Assembly: GCA_039707655.1 (NCBI GenBank)
Contig: CM077676.1
Location: 375,786,114-375,850,113, forward strand
Direction: 5' to 3'
DNA: 64,000 nt
Source: Elymus sibiricus
Lineage: Eukaryota > Streptophyta > Magnoliopsida > Poales > Poaceae
Part shown: positions 35,116 through 49,429 of the stretch, in pieces
Layout: the number at the start of each line of letters is the position of its first letter
Position numbering within the stretch: position 1 is the stretch's first letter
Notes under the pieces: generated by a model
Told to the model about the DNA's origin: nothing
What the model saw: only the letters and a program-made list of their open reading frames with translations
Database searches by the model: none
Position numbers and translations under genes: made by a program

Positions 35116-35854
35116 AATCTCCCCCACTACAAGAAATCTCGTCCCGAGATTCAAGAGGTGGGGTAAGGGGTATCTTCGGAATCAAGGATGTACAGGAGAG
35201 TCAGGTTTCGATCCTGTGGAACTGTGGTGAGTGTCGTTTAAGAGTGGGAAGGCAGTGACATCTTGTAAGGTCACGACAGAAAGGCAAGTCAGAGGATAGC
35301 TTGTCAGCTATGTCGGTAACACGTCGGTACCATGGGCGGGGCACGAAGAGAACCATTTTCCCGCTCGTTAAAACGAGGCGGACCAATAGGCTAGGTTCTC
35401 ATCCATCGGTGGTTACCGGAATGTCATCGACAATAGTAACATGGTGTTACCGATAGAGTGGTACACCGAGGTGTTTGCATAAGTAGGGAATCATTACTGC
35501 TTAGATAAAAGCTAGATTACAAGAAAGATTAAACAGGCCAATGGAAAGGAAAATGTGATGATCAGATTAAACAGACCAATGGAAAGGAATAATTGCAGAC
35601 AATCCAGCTCTCCGGGTGGATGTGAATACGAGAACCTAATGTTAGAGTTAGCAAAATCTTTAACCCGAATGGAGGAGAGATCAGAGTCCCAGAGTAAAGA
35701 TGAGGAATAAAAGATCCTAATCCCAACCATTGGCGTTGTGGGCCCATAAGCCACACAGCCATGTTAGTAAAATAGTTTTTTCAAAGACTAGACTCAACTT
35801 TGGCCAAGGAGTTGGAAAGGGACTTCCTATAGGCAGTCGGCTCTGATACCAGCT
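35116..35854 (-). mobile_element. internal region of the large-LTR element
   Basis: 739 bp without coding potential. Minus strand: PBS at one end and ...GTAGTGGGGGAGATT polypurine tract at the other, just before the 3' LTR. Confidence 0.85.
35840..35851 (-). promoter_or_regulatory. primer-binding site, initiator tRNA-Met type
   Basis: Minus strand TGGTATCAGAGC lies 3 bases after the 5' LTR end; this 12-mer is the well-known complement of the plant initiator tRNA-Met 3' end. Confidence 0.9.
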
Positions 35855-38800
35855 TGTGACGCCCCCGGCCCGACCGTGCACTAATCATACACGCAAATGC
35901 GCACGATCAAGCCCAGGGACTCATGGGAAGATATCACAACACAACTCTAGACACAAAATAAAATAATACAAGCTTTATATTACAAGCTAGGGGCCTCGAG
36001 GGCTCGAATACATAAGCTCGTTTACACAAGAGTCAGCGAAAGCAACAAATATCTGAGTACAGACACAAATTTAAACAAGGCTGCCTTAAGAAGGCGAAAA
36101 CAAACAACGGCTCTGATCGAAAGAGGCAAGGCCTCCTGCCTGGGAGCCTCCTAAACTACTCCTGGCCGTCGGTCTCCACGTAGTAGTAGGCTCCACCGTG
36201 GTAGAAGTAGTCGTCGACGGGATCAGCTGGCTCCTGGGATCCGTCATCTGGTCGCAACAAACGGGTACGGGGAAAGGAAGGAAGCAAAGCAACCATGAGT
36301 ACTCATCCAAAGTACTCGCAAGACTTACATCAGAACTATTCTATGTATGCATCGGTATCAAAGGAATGGGGCTATTTCTTTGGACTAAACTGCAGAAATG
36401 CCAGAATTAGGGGGAAAGGCCTAGCCTATCGAAGACTAGCATCTTCAGCGTCTTGCAGCATTAGAAGAGTGTAGATTAGTACGTAAATAAAGTAGCAAGC
36501 ATGTAGTAGCAAAGCCCAGAGATCCTTCCTCGACTCCCTGCGAGAAAGCGATCCCGGAGCTTACAATTAAAGTAACATGTATTCAGTTTAAGTTGTAGTA
36601 GATCGGGATACAACACCGAGCGTCCTGTTATAGTGGACACGGCTATTCGAATAGATAACTTCCCTTCAGGGGTGCACTACTGTTACCCAACACGCTCGAT
36701 TAACTCTGGCCGGACACGTTTTTCTCGTGTCATGCCCAGCCTCGGCTGATCGACACGACGTAGTCCTACCTAGGCTTAGCAGAGAGGTCCCCGCCGGTCT
36801 ACATCCTAAGTGCTCAGGGGTCTTGGGCCCATCGCCCTTTGCACACCGGGTCGTTGCGAGCAGGGCGAATCTCGGTACCACCTCTGTCCTGGATGGCGCC
36901 GACCCAGCCGTGCCTCAATGCTGAACTGGACGTCTGACAGAGCTTTCGGCTGATACATACGGCGCCGAGGGTCACATAACCATTATCCCACGTGGTGGTA
37001 GTGCGTATATGGCCAGCGGCCAACTCAGATCAAATACCCAAATCCGTTAGTGTGTTAGGAGCTCGCGATGACGATCAGTACTCCTGTCACCCCGTCGCGA
37101 GCAAGTGCAACAAGGGTCAGGCCCATCCCTCTCTAGGGCGGTCTCTGCCTGCTCGGCCGCGCCTCGTAATTATCTCGCGGGTACCCTCCAGGTCAACCCG
37201 ACTAATCCAGAGACTGTCGGGAACTCAGGTCCACCTCAACTAGGGTGGTACCGCCTGTCCCTTCAGTCCCACAATCAACAGTAAACAGGGGCGACAGTAA
37301 AAGTAACAGTGTGTACGGTGATATCAAGGGGGAAATCCGAGGAATCACCCTCGATGGATTCCCACTTGAGAGGTTGTACGACAGAGTCGTCATCGGAGGT
37401 GGTAAAAGAGGAATCACCATCGATAGCCACAACCGATTAGCTGTGCTACAAAGCCATCATCAGAAGTGAAGTACGAGGTATCACCCTTGTCACTCGATAG
37501 TGGCTCTGCAGAGTCGTACAACTAAGGGGGTGTGCGGTGCGGAGTTGGTCTCTGTACATCGATCACACTGATCGAGTCATCGGTAGTAAGGCATGACAAC
37601 ACGGACAGGGGGTGTAGGGCCACTGATGGATCACTAACCAGCCTATACTAAGCATTTAGGACAACAGGTAAAGTATCAACTACAGTTACAACATCAGGCT
37701 ATGCATCAAAATAGGAGCAATCATTTACAGTAGCAAAATCTAATGCAAGCATGAGGGAGAAGGAATAGGCGATATAGGAATGATCAAGGGGGTTTTGCTT
37801 GCCTGGAAGCTCTGCTGAAATGGTCTGGTCGTCAGGGGCGTAGTCGTACCCAGTAGTGTCGACGGCAGTCTTGGGGTCTATCGGGAGAGAAGGAGGGGGA
37901 TGTCAGCTCCGGGCATTTATCGGACATATGAATTGGAGGGAAAAGTTCCATGTTCATCATGTTAGAGGGGTATGGCAGGTATGTGGGTGGCATATTCGGA
38001 TTCTTCATATTTTTCTGATTATTTTTCATATATAAATTATTTTCATCCGACTTACGGTTTATTTTATATGATTTTTTAAAGTTTTATTGAATTTCTGGAA
38101 TTATTTTAATTATTAATTCCGAATTATCCGAAACAGTGACCTGTGACGTCAACATGGCGTCAGGGTGATGTCAGCAGTCAGCTTTGACCGTTGACTGGTC
38201 AACCTGACAGGTGGGGCCCTTCTGTCATAGACTAGACTAATTAAACAGTAGATTAAATTAACTAATTAATCTAATTAGTTAGTGGGACCACTGGTTAATT
38301 AACTGATTTAATTAACAGATTAATTAGTGTTTTATTTATTTTAAAAAAACGTTTAAACGGGTGGGGTCCACGTGTCAGTGACACTGGGCTGCCCAGTCAG
38401 CAGTTGACTGGGTCAACCCTATCCACTGTAACAGTGCCAGGGGTCCCACATGTCATACTCAGCAGGGTTAATCAGTGTTTTATTTTTAAACATGGCTTAA
38501 TTAGTGGGTGGGCCCCGTGTGTCAGTGAGTAAAAGAGGAGGTTAATTAGAGCTTAACTAATTGCTACAGTGCCCAGTCCCACAGTCAGTGGCATAGGGTG
38601 CTAATTAGCGGCTGGCTAAGCACGACACGTCAGCGCGCCGGCGGCTAAACGCCGGCGGCCAAATGGGCGGCGGCGCGGCTCGAGTTATCGCCGGAAAATG
38701 GCTACGGTCGTCGGATCGAAGCGCGGAAAGTCGCGTTCGAACGAGCGCGCGTTCAACGGTGCGAGCCACGCGGGCAGAGGTGGCCGGAGTCGAGCGCTGC

Positions 38801-39829
38801 ACGACGACAGGCGGTGGCCGGAATTCGGCGACGGCAACCACGATCTAGAGCTCGAAAACGAGCTTGGAACGAAGGGGAGTTCGAGCGGGTGCTCACATTG
38901 GAGCACAAGGAGGCTCGTCGGGGCTTGTAGCGCAGCACGGCAGCAGATCGACGGCGGCATTCGCCGGTGCCCGAAGTGAAGACGCAGTCGATCCGGTCGA
39001 CGTAGGGCTTCCCCACGTCGATCTTGCGGCGTAGGTGATGAAGCAGAGCCCGGCGGAGCTGCTGGACATCCAGACGCAGCTCGAGGTGGCCGGTGGCCGC
39101 GACGGCGAGGCAGCGCGGCGACGGCAGGGTTCGGGAGGGAGGAGAGCGAGGCAGAGAGAGAGGGAAGAGGGGCCAGGGAGGTTAGGGGAGGGCAGGGCGC
39201 TGCCCTTAACCACCCAGCAGCGACGGCAGGGCCGCTGTCGATCGGCGAGAGGGGGGGGCAGGCTGCGGGAGAGCGCGCGAACGCTGTGAGCTCGACAGCG
39301 CGATGAAGACGACGACTGTAGCTAGCTGGGCTGGGCTGCGGCGTAGGGGATGGGCTCTAGTGCACAGTAGGTTAGGCCCTTTTCTCTTTTTCTTTTTCTA
39401 TTTTGTATTTTCTGCCACTGTATTGCATTAAGTAGAGCCACCAAATGATTTTTGTAAATAGTGAAAATTGTCACATAAATACAAAGTAATATTTTGGGCT
39501 ACCACAAAAAGTTTGGGGTATATTTGAATTCATTTGAAATTTACATAAATATAAATGGGTTTAATAGTGCTGTTTTGTCACTGTTTTTGGATGTTAGGGT
39601 CAATTTGGGAATTTAAATAATGTTGATTTTATTTTTACAATAGCTTTGGGATTATTTGCAATATTATGAACTATTTTTTTTCAAATTTGATCAACTTTTA
39701 TTCTGACTTGCATTTTGAATTTGGAATTTGAATTTGTATTATTTCCTAAATGCAATTTAATTAGGATGATCATGATGGCATGGCAATTTAATTAGCTTAA
39801 TGACAGGGTTAAGATCTGGGGGTGTTACA
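35855..39829 (-). repeat. 5' LTR (3975 bp)
   Basis: Near-identical to the other LTR; shorter mainly because ~130 bp present at about 33060-33185 are missing at about 37900. The GC-rich island is at about 38610-39320. Confidence 0.9.
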
Positions 39830-40036
39830 GTCCATCATTTGCAAGGTGAAGAAGAGGCTGCGAGAGTTTGCCTCGGTCGAGATTCCGCATGAGAAGCGAG
39901 ATTGTAATGTAGAAGCTCATTCATTAGCTAAAGCTGCTACCACTTTACCTTTTGGTAGACATGTTTGGTTATCTGGAAAACCAAACATAATTTGTATCCC
40001 GGATAACATTCTAAGTTAAATAAAGTGTGTCCGACC
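39830..40036 (+). pseudogene. LINE RNase H domain, 3' half and tail
   Basis: Continues the frame of 30686-31011 (KVKKRLREFASVEIPHEKRD, NVEAHSLAKAAT, GRHVWLSGKP) to a TAA at 40017-40019. The 3' tail AATAAAGTGTGTCCGACCCTAAAAAAA follows. The HEKR and NVEAHSLAK motifs are the conserved C-terminal part of this domain. Confidence 0.8.
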
Positions 40037-40319
40037 CTAAAAAAACTTATTTGCGAGATGGATTGTGCTATTGATCTGGGATGGCCTACCATTGATAGGT
40101 AGTTTTGTAGGAGTGCCTCATAGTCACTGTTATCACTTACATTGTTATTGTCCCACCACTATTGCCCTCTTTCTTCCGTTCACTCTATGTACAATCTTCT
40201 CTTTCACCATAACATTGTGCTCAGTGGGCGACATGAGGCATCGCATGGAGACCCAAAGAATAAGGATGTCGCTACAAATCTGACGTCATATTTGTAAGTA
40301 TGGCAAATCTAACGCACAG

Positions 40320-40466
40320 GATGATAGATTATGTTGTTACGAGCATGGCAATTTCCTTCAGGAAACATGGCAAATCCTGGCAAAAAAGAAAAAACTAAGC
40401 ATGGCAAGGATTTGCCGTGTTTGCTAATGGAAATTGTAACGCTTGCAACAACATAATATGTCATCA
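40320..40466. mobile_element. small foldback element
   Basis: 147 bp: GATGATAGATTATGTTGTTA on the left is an imperfect reverse complement of ...CAACAACATAATATGTCATC on the right. It contains two GCATGGCAA stretches. No coding. Confidence 0.5.
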
Positions 40467-40479
40467 CGTGGGTTAAAAC

Positions 40480-40536
40480 TTAGTTAGTTCAACCTTAGTT
40501 TAAAACTCGACACTTATTACGGATCGGAGGGAGTAG
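40480..40536. mobile_element. Stowaway/mariner MITE end (truncated)
   Basis: ...CTTATTACGGATCGGAGGGAGTA is the reverse complement of the common grass Stowaway terminus starting CTCCCTCCG, with TA beyond it. The opposite end was not found. Confidence 0.5.
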
Positions 40537-40991
40537 TATATAAGAAAAATAACAACTGAAAAGCAATGAAAGTGCAACACGTCGATATACGGTGGTTTTC
40601 CCCCACGTGGTGGTGAAGAAGATTTATTGTAGGCGAGTCAAGAAAATAAAAACAGACCAAAACGAAGGATGGAATTAATGCTGGGGAAAAACTATATTCA
40701 TAGGTGGTAGTATAAAACATGAGAAAATACACAACCAGCTGCCACAACGCACGCACGTACATATATGCCTGCGCAGCTTGGAGCAAACCACGTTTATTTA
40801 GACAGACGTCCACAACTCAACCGTACACGCACGCACGGGCACGTACGTGCCAGCTCGATGGCGTCGTCGACCGTATATAATTAACCACACATTACATTAC
40901 GTAGACCGCCGCCCACCGGTGCCTGGCATCGTGCACAATGCCGGCCACACGGTGCGGAGTCGATATATATATAGTGCGCGAGGGCCGGCGA

Positions 40992-41276
40992 TCAGCACTT
41001 GGGCCTGGGGAGGCCGCACGCCGCGACGACGCTCTGCGCCCTGGGGCTGTTGACGTAGCCGCGGTAGGACGGGTCGCGCGCGTACTGGCACAGGCACGCC
41101 CGCTGGGCGCGCAGCCGCGCGCAGCACCCCGGCGTTACCGCCCCGCCCAGCATGATGGCGCCCACGCACGGGCTCAGCGCGCTCGCGTCGCACCCCGCCG
41201 CCGCCGCCGTGTCCGCGGCGAGCAGGCCGCACAGGGCGAGCGCGAGCACGCACACCGCGGCCTTGTTGTTGCCCAT
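40992..41276 (-). CDS. type-2 non-specific lipid transfer protein (nsLTP2), 94 aa
   Basis: Single-exon gene. An N-terminal hydrophobic signal peptide (about residues 1-27, AVCVLALALCGLLAA) directs it to the secretory pathway and cell wall. The mature ~67-residue part has the eight-cysteine motif with spacing C-X7-C-X13-CC-X8-CXC-X23-C-X6-C (Cys 29, 37, 51, 52, 61, 63, 87, 94), exactly that of 7-kDa type-2 nsLTPs, with Leu at the CXC centre. These proteins bind and move lipids and act in cuticle formation and defence. The ATG at 41274-41276 is chosen because the longer frame upstream adds non-signal sequence and overlaps the promoter. Intact, no lesion seen. Confidence 0.93.
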   Translation of the reverse strand: MGNNKAAVCVLALALCGLLAADTAAAAGCDASALSPCVGAIMLGGAVTPGCCARLRAQRACLCQYARDPSYRGYVNSPRAQSVVAACGLPRPKC

Positions 41277-41393
41277 GCTGACTTGCTTTGCTTGGCCGGT
41301 GTTGGCGATCGAAGTGTTGGGGCAGAGATCGGCGAGCGAGATGGTGAGTTGGCTGGTGGCTGGCTGGTACGTTTGTGTGCGGGTTTGATCCGC

Positions 41394-41400
41394 ATTTATA
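41394..41400 (-). promoter_or_regulatory. TATA box of the nsLTP2 gene
   Basis: Minus strand CTATAAATGC, 118 bp upstream of the ATG, leaving a leader of about 85-90 nt. Confidence 0.7.
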
Positions 41401-41650
41401 GGCTGTGTCGTGCATGCATCTCGTCTAGAGAGTGCATGGGAAGAAGGATCGATCTGGATGGACGCGGATATGGGCGAAGCATGGGCAACGATGCTGCCAT
41501 GTTGGTTCATGGTATTGCGACTAGCCGCACCGGGACACGGTGCGAAATATTAATTGTGCTGGGATCTTTGACTATGCATGACGGTGTGATTTTTAAACTC
41601 AAAGCATGAAAGTCAGCAATAGGAAAAGGAAAACGGAAAGTAGTGGCAGC

Positions 41651-41995
41651 TCGGTGCACCCCGCTACACCCCCGTAATAAAACATAGCAAAACATTTCGG
41701 AAAAATCTGAAACTTTGTGAGAATGATTATGAACAAATGTTATGGATGCTTGCAAAATTCTGTGGTCAAATGACATCTGAGGAGCTCTATACAAATTTTT
41801 TTTTTACAAATTATGCTCAAACAGTGCATGTATATTTTGAGCAATTTTTTTTTTACAGAACTACTCGGATGTCATTTGACCACCAAACTTTGCAAGCATC
41901 TATAACATTTGTTCATAATTATTCCCATAAAGTTTCAGATTTTTTCAAAATATTTTGTTATATTTTCTTGCGGGGGTGTAGCGGGAGTGCACAAG
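41651..41995. mobile_element. long inverted-repeat MITE upstream of the nsLTP2 gene
   Basis: Ends GTGCACCCCGCTACACCCCCG...CGGGGGTGTAGCGGGAGTGCAC are inverted repeats, and homology continues inward (TTTGTTCATAATTATTCCCA against TGAGAATGATTATGAACAAA) to a centre near 41825. The inner arms resemble the two MITEs near the NPF gene. Confidence 0.65.
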
Positions 41996-42408
41996 TGTAG
42001 AAAAATCGTTCTCCAAGGAAAAAGTGATTTCAAAAACGAAATAATGCTTGTGCTATGGGTACAAAACAATAATGTAACACAAAAATCAAGACAAATTTTA
42101 AATTTAAATTTAGTAGGGGCCGCGTGGACGCGTACCCTCTTTATCACAAATTATGACGTCCAATCTTCCAACAAAGGGAGATGGTAGATCAACATACACA
42201 CCATGTGCAATGTGAGCAATTGATCTAGGCGATGAGCCTTATTGATCACCCATTGACCCTGTCCAGGTAAGTATGTTTCAAAGTTGCCGTACCGTCCAAT
42301 TATATACACGCCATCCCCAAGCTCATCTTCTTAATCTTTCAGTATGGGACTAAATTAAAAGCAATTACCCTGGGTTTTTTTTTTTTTTGAGGGGTAAAGC
42401 CAACTTTA

Positions 42409-43098
42409 TTAATCAAAGTCCACAATGTGTGGGATACATCGTTGGTCATGAGGCTGGCCAAGCCACACATGACGCCCTAGAGCCAATGACAAAGAAAACT
42501 TTGCTAACTTATGAGCTTCCAAATTGACAGCTCGACTCTCAAAAGTAAAGTTACAAAGAAATGGTGATGATCTCATTTTTATCTCTCTGATGATGACCCC
42601 ATATGGACCCTGGATGTCCCTTGCAATGTCGCCAATCACCTGTTTACAGTCAGATGCAACAACAAAGCGTTGTACATTCAAATCTTCTGCCAGAGCAATG
42701 GCCTCGCGACATGCTATCGCCTCAAGTGTGGTTGGGTCACATAATCCCCCAATGACTAGGGATGAGCTCCCCAAATAGGCCCCTTGGCTATCTCTGCATA
42801 TTGCTGCCGCTGAACCTCCACTCTGAGCTCTTACCGCCGCATCAACATGGATCTTGGCATAGTTGGCTGGGGGTGCCTTCGGTCTTGGAGCAGGACCAGT
42901 AGAAGAAGTCGCCGCTGCAGGAGACGTCTTCCCAGGAAGATGAGCCGCTTCCAGATCAGCCATAAAACGAAATATGAACTCCTTCGTCGCCTGAGGCGTT
43001 TGGAAGATGGACTCATGGATAGCCTTCCTTCTCGACGTCCAGATCGCCCACAAGGTGACCGACAGCAATGTAAACTTCTCGTGTGACAACGAGTCCAT
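42409..43098 (-). pseudogene. LINE RNase H domain
   Basis: 229 codons: linker (WTSRRKAIHESIFQTPQATK, Pro/Ala-rich part) then RNase H with YAKIHVDAAV, EAIACREAIALAED, FVVASDCKQV and NLEAHKLAKFSLSLALGRH. Uninterrupted, so it decayed little, but the LINE is 5'-truncated. Confidence 0.82.
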
Positions 43099-43110
43099 AA
43101 GTCTGAAGAG

Positions 43111-43395
43111 TCAGCTCTTCGCTCCCGTTTCTGTTGATGCTACCAGACTGCATCCCAAATCCTCATCTACCAGAGCCCAAGTGCATCTGGAGACCGTACA
43201 CTCAAGGAGGGAGTGACGCCAGGAGTCGGGAGCTCCACAGAGACCGCAGGAGCTAGTCGTCGACATGTGACGATGTGCCCTAACATCCTCAGTAGGCAAA
43301 GATTGTTTTGATAAACGCCATAGAAACATGCGAACTTTAGATGGGACTTCCGTTTTCCAAAGAGATTTCCAAGCTCCTTCGTCAACATGAGTGCT
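43111..43395 (-). pseudogene. LINE zinc-binding domain (zf-RVT)
   Basis: AWKSLWKTEVPSKVRMFLWR, ...CGLCGAPDSWRHSLLECTVS, the CxxC...H...C pattern of this domain. It lies just upstream of the RNase H part and completes the LINE 3' end. Confidence 0.8.
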
Positions 43396-43640
43396 GGATG
43401 ATGCCGACGAACCTTCTAACCATGCCTCAATCGATCAAACATTGGGCCTAATATTTTCTGACACATCGGTCTCAGAAGAGCCCAAGGACCCAATGGCCCA
43501 GTTGCATCTAGCCCATTATTATCACAAAGCCTACAACTTGCTGCCCTTCAGGACGACCCCGTCACGATCAACCATGCGATGCGAACCCTCAGCGGTTGGT
43601 GCCATCGTCGTCGGCTTCTTGTTGCCCTGAACTGAAGAGC

Positions 43641-45409
<1,769 letters not shown>

Positions 45410-46276
45410 CTGCAGGGGCACGGAGACAAATAGGTGAGCGTGTGTGCGCGTCGGGATCAGCGGCGGATCGAGCCCCCCACCAATCAGCAAAATAAACCCA
45501 ATGCATGGTAAGCAAGGCATAATCAATCCACAGGATAATTGATTCGCATGGTCACGACAAAAGCAGGAAGAGAATCGGTAGTGAACTGGGCACTAAAACT
45601 GAACATTTTTATGATATTCTAAAAGCTTTCATACACATAAACGATGCATTTCACAAGGGACTGAAATATGCCAGCACATGGGTGTTACATGATTAAACTG
45701 AAAAAACCTTGAAAGGACCACTTAAATTGGTTTCAAACATGGGTACAGGAATGATAGATACGACAAAAATATAGATTGCAGTCATATATGCAGAACAACA
45801 ATGTTCTAATGCATTGCCCTATAAAGTAAGAGATCCTACAATGCATCATTTTGTTTGGACCTCAACCTTAACTCTATTCAAGCACGATCACATAGTCGGA
45901 CAACAAGTGTAACACCTACCTTCGATAGCATGGCAGATGACAAATAAAGAGCACCCCATCTGTATAGAAACAATAGACATGAACTGCCATGAAACGGTTT
46001 GCTAGATAATCATCAAAAATCACACATAGAACAATTGCATCAACCATTGAAGATCTACCCAGTCTCAGAACCATGCTGATTCTTGCAAGACAAACTATTA
46101 TGCAATTTAGTTACTGTGTTAATTTGTGAGGCTCTACTCTTTTTCTGTCTTGAAAATATTTTAAAGCTTCCTGTTTTTTCTCTCTCTGATTGCAAGGAAA
46201 GATGATGCTACATTGCATGCAGACATAAGAAGATGCAAATTATGCTCAAAGTAAGTATAATTTCTTAGTGGTTTTT
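45410..46276. other. unassigned sequence upstream of the BSK fragment
   Basis: AT-rich, no exon with the expected BSK N-terminus (MGCC-type) found, no ORF of note. Confidence 0.4.
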
Positions 46277-47566
46277 TGTAACACCCCAAAATTTTCTCTC
46301 TGGATTTTTAAATCTTTTTATTAAAATAAAATACTTTGAATTATTCTGGGCCTATTTTTCTTTTTCTCTTCCTTCTGTTCTGGGAATCATTTTAATTTTT
46401 ATTGGGGTTCAAAATTTTAAATGGTTCTGTTTTGGAAGGTTTAATTACTTGGAAAATTATTTTTGAAGGATCACAACCAATTTTCATTTAGAATTTTTTT
46501 TTTGAATAATTAATATTATTCCATAGGAGTGATCATTTCACTTCTTCCTAGCCCTTCTTAATTCATCCTATATTTTTTCTGCCACTCCTAAAATATCCCT
46601 CAAGTCATTCTCACATTCTAGGACAGTATCCAACTCCTTACCACCTTACAAAAATATTTCTATCATATTTATTAAATTCCAAAGTTGGAATTTATTTTAT
46701 TCATGGTTTCTTGGGTTTGCAAAGGAACTATATTTTCTATGTCACTTCTACTCCCACCAAAATTATCCTAGCAACTAGACTGTACCCAAAACCCATTTCA
46801 CCAAAAACATTGGGTTCCACAATTCAAAAATTTCAAATTTCATTCAATTCAAATTTGGACCAGAAACAATCTTTCTGATACAAACCTATTTTTAATTGCT
46901 TCAAAAATTCTGAAACTTTGCCACATTCTCTCTTATGCATCAACACCTCACCACAAAAATTCCTCAAAAATCCTAAAATGCCTAGACCTTTCTGTCATTT
47001 CGTCAAACACGTAGCATGCACACTGTTCATCCCTATCAAAGTTCAGTTAACTGAACTGGGTTCAGTGGCAGAGGCGATCGATGATGTATGCCTCACTCCA
47101 TCGCCCTCCTTCTCATCCACGCCCCCTCTCCACATCAATGAGCCGCCGTAACTCCCCCTGGTCAGTAACTCCACCGACGAAACAGTGCTCGGCCGGTGCA
47201 GCGGCCTCCGATCTCATCCGCGGCGGCCGAGCGGATCGGCTCAACCCCGCCCGCCATCTTCACTGCTGCCGCTGCTCCTCTCACCTAATCCCCTCCACGC
47301 GGCGCCTCCCCGCGACACCAGAGCACCGTCCAAGCCGCCAAGGGCCCCATTGGCAGTCGCCGGAGCCGGATGCCGCCGCCGCACCCGTACACCGACCTCG
47401 CCGTGGATAAGGCCGCAGTGCTCGTTCCCGTCCGCGTTTAAGCTTCTGGAGTGCTCCGTTAACCCTCCGGGATCATTCACCGCACCTCGCCACCGCCCCT
47501 AACCTACTTCGGCGGCCGGAGTTACTCCGGCGTCATCCGCCCGTACTGGACCTTCCCCGATCGCCT

Positions 47567-47575
47567 ATAAATAGC
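47567..47575 (+). promoter_or_regulatory. TATA box inside the solo LTR
   Basis: CGCCTATAAATAGCACC within the GC-rich block, on the strand expected for this LTR's transcription. Confidence 0.6.
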
Positions 47576-49429
47576 ACCTCCCGAGCTCCGTTCACTCCTC
47601 GTACCACCTCCACACCATCTCAATCGACCGCCAAGTCACTCCCCCGACCCCGAGAGGGTCGTCTTCCTCCTCTCCGACCACCGACCCGCCGCCACCTCCG
47701 CTGACCAGTTCATCGTCATCACTCCACCTCCACCGCTAAAATCTTGCCAGGAACTCTCTCTCGCACCAACACTTCGATCCCGCGCTCCAATTTCACCTCC
47801 CGAGCTCTCTCCGGCGAGTCTCGACCACACCCGAAACATCATCCGCCGCCGTCGACCTCGCCGTCGTTCCGTTGCTCGATGGCGACCACCACCACCACCC
47901 ACCGACGCGGACGGACCCCCTGAACACGATCCGACCATCACCGCCTCCCAAAACCCCGGCGATCGTCGCCGGTGATCGCCGCCTTCCCCCTGTCTACGCG
48001 CGCGATCGCGTTTGAGTTTAAACCTGACGGGTGGGGCCCACCCGTCAGCGTTTTATTCCTTTCCGGTTAAAACAGAAAGCGCCTTCGGCTGGTTTACGCT
48101 TTCCGCACAGGAAAACGTATTCTTTCCGAAACGTTTTTCTTTTTCTGTTTTAATAAAAACAGATTTGACCACCACTTTGACTACTTCTAGTTTTTAAACC
48201 ACAACTCCAAATGACTTGATTCTTTTTTTGAAATTCTTATTTTTTCTCTCTAGTTTTTTTAGTATTTATTTGAAAATATTTTGAGACAAGTTTTTGTACT
48301 GTTATGGAATTTTAATTTGAATTTTAATTTGCTTTTGTATAGAAAAAGAACAAGGGAACCTTGCCAGGAATTTCGAGGGTTCTTCTTCTGACTACTTTGG
48401 ACAAGGCAAGCATTTTTGAACTTGGGATATGGTGAATTGCATGCATGATTGCATCGGTTTGATATTGCACCGCATATGAGGAAATAGTGTATGCATGCAT
48501 GGTCATGTCATCTTGTGGATTCTTGCATACATCATGGTATCTTGCTAACGTGTGGATATGGTGAGACAACCAGGAGTGCAGCTCCTGCCTTGGACGTGCT
48601 GGTGAGCACGGTCCTGTTGTGACACGCCGGTGTCACCGTAGCTTGTGAGACATGCCTATCATAATAACAACACCTCCTGAGTCGACCTAGATCGAGTCTT
48701 GTTCCGTCACACCTAGCTAAACACCGTGCTGCCAAGGGTCTTCCCGCGAGGGAAGTACGGTTTAGTAAGTTGCTAACCCCTGTCTGTGTACGCACCACAT
48801 ATAGGGCCATGATGAGGGTTTCCACGGCCATGGACTAAATCCCGTCATCAGGTCAGGGGGCATGGGTGTATCCGGTCTGGGACCGAGGGGGTAGCACCCC
48901 TGTTTGCGCATCGATATAAATATTGTGATCCCTTGCTATTCGAGATTGTAGTCTCCCCGACTTAGAGTTTTTCTTGAACGATGCTTTGGGTGATTCCTGG
49001 CATCCGGAAAGTTAATCTGGTGTGTGCTGGTCAGGTGTGTTGTCAACCCAGAGACCGTAGTGGGAATTACTCAGTGTCACGGTGCTGACTAAAGAAATCT
49101 CATACACGTGGGTAAAGAGTACACCCTCTGCAGAGTTATACCTATTCGAATAGCCATGTCCGCAGTCAAGGACGTTAGCTGGGAAGGGTGAAGTGTCGGT
49201 CCGGTGTCGGTCTTCGGAGGAAAATAATTAATTTGAGCATCAATTATTTTACAGAACATTATTATTTCATCACTAACGCTGTCATGGATATTTTGTTATC
49301 AGGAATATTATGGTTGTGAATATTATTGTTACTATGCATATTATTGTGCACTAACCCGTTTCTCTTATTTTTATTTTCCTGAGTGTCTCAGGGGGTGGCT
49401 AGACTACCCCGGGCACCCAGTTTTATTTT

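Larger units (their letters stand above)
31012..39829 (-). mobile_element. non-autonomous LTR retrotransposon with ~4-kb LTRs
   Basis: LTRs 31012-35115 and 35855-39829 (TGTGACGCCCCCGG...GGTGTTACA in plus view, i.e. TGTAACACC...GTCACA in its own orientation) flank just 739 bp. TSD GTCCA at 31007-31011 and 39830-39834. PBS and polypurine tract put it on the minus strand. No gag or pol remains, so it is either a LARD-like or an internally deleted chromovirus-like element. LTR difference judged by eye at a few percent plus a ~130-bp gap in the right copy near 37900. Confidence 0.9.
42375..43640 (-). mobile_element. LINE 3' fragment with poly(A)
   Basis: A T-run at 42375-42388 on the plus strand is the poly(A) tail of a minus-strand LINE, next to ...CTTTATTAATCAAAGTCCACAATGTG. 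Upstream parts: RNase H, zinc-binding domain, and a stretch to about 43560-43640 whose end was not fixed. Confidence 0.75.

Noticed and set aside
35840..35851. tRNA gene at TGGTATCAGAGC
   Set aside because: Only 12 bases of tRNA complementarity at the LTR border; it is a primer-binding site.
40938..41609. 223-codon plus-strand ORF
   Set aside because: Antisense shadow of the GC-rich nsLTP2 gene.
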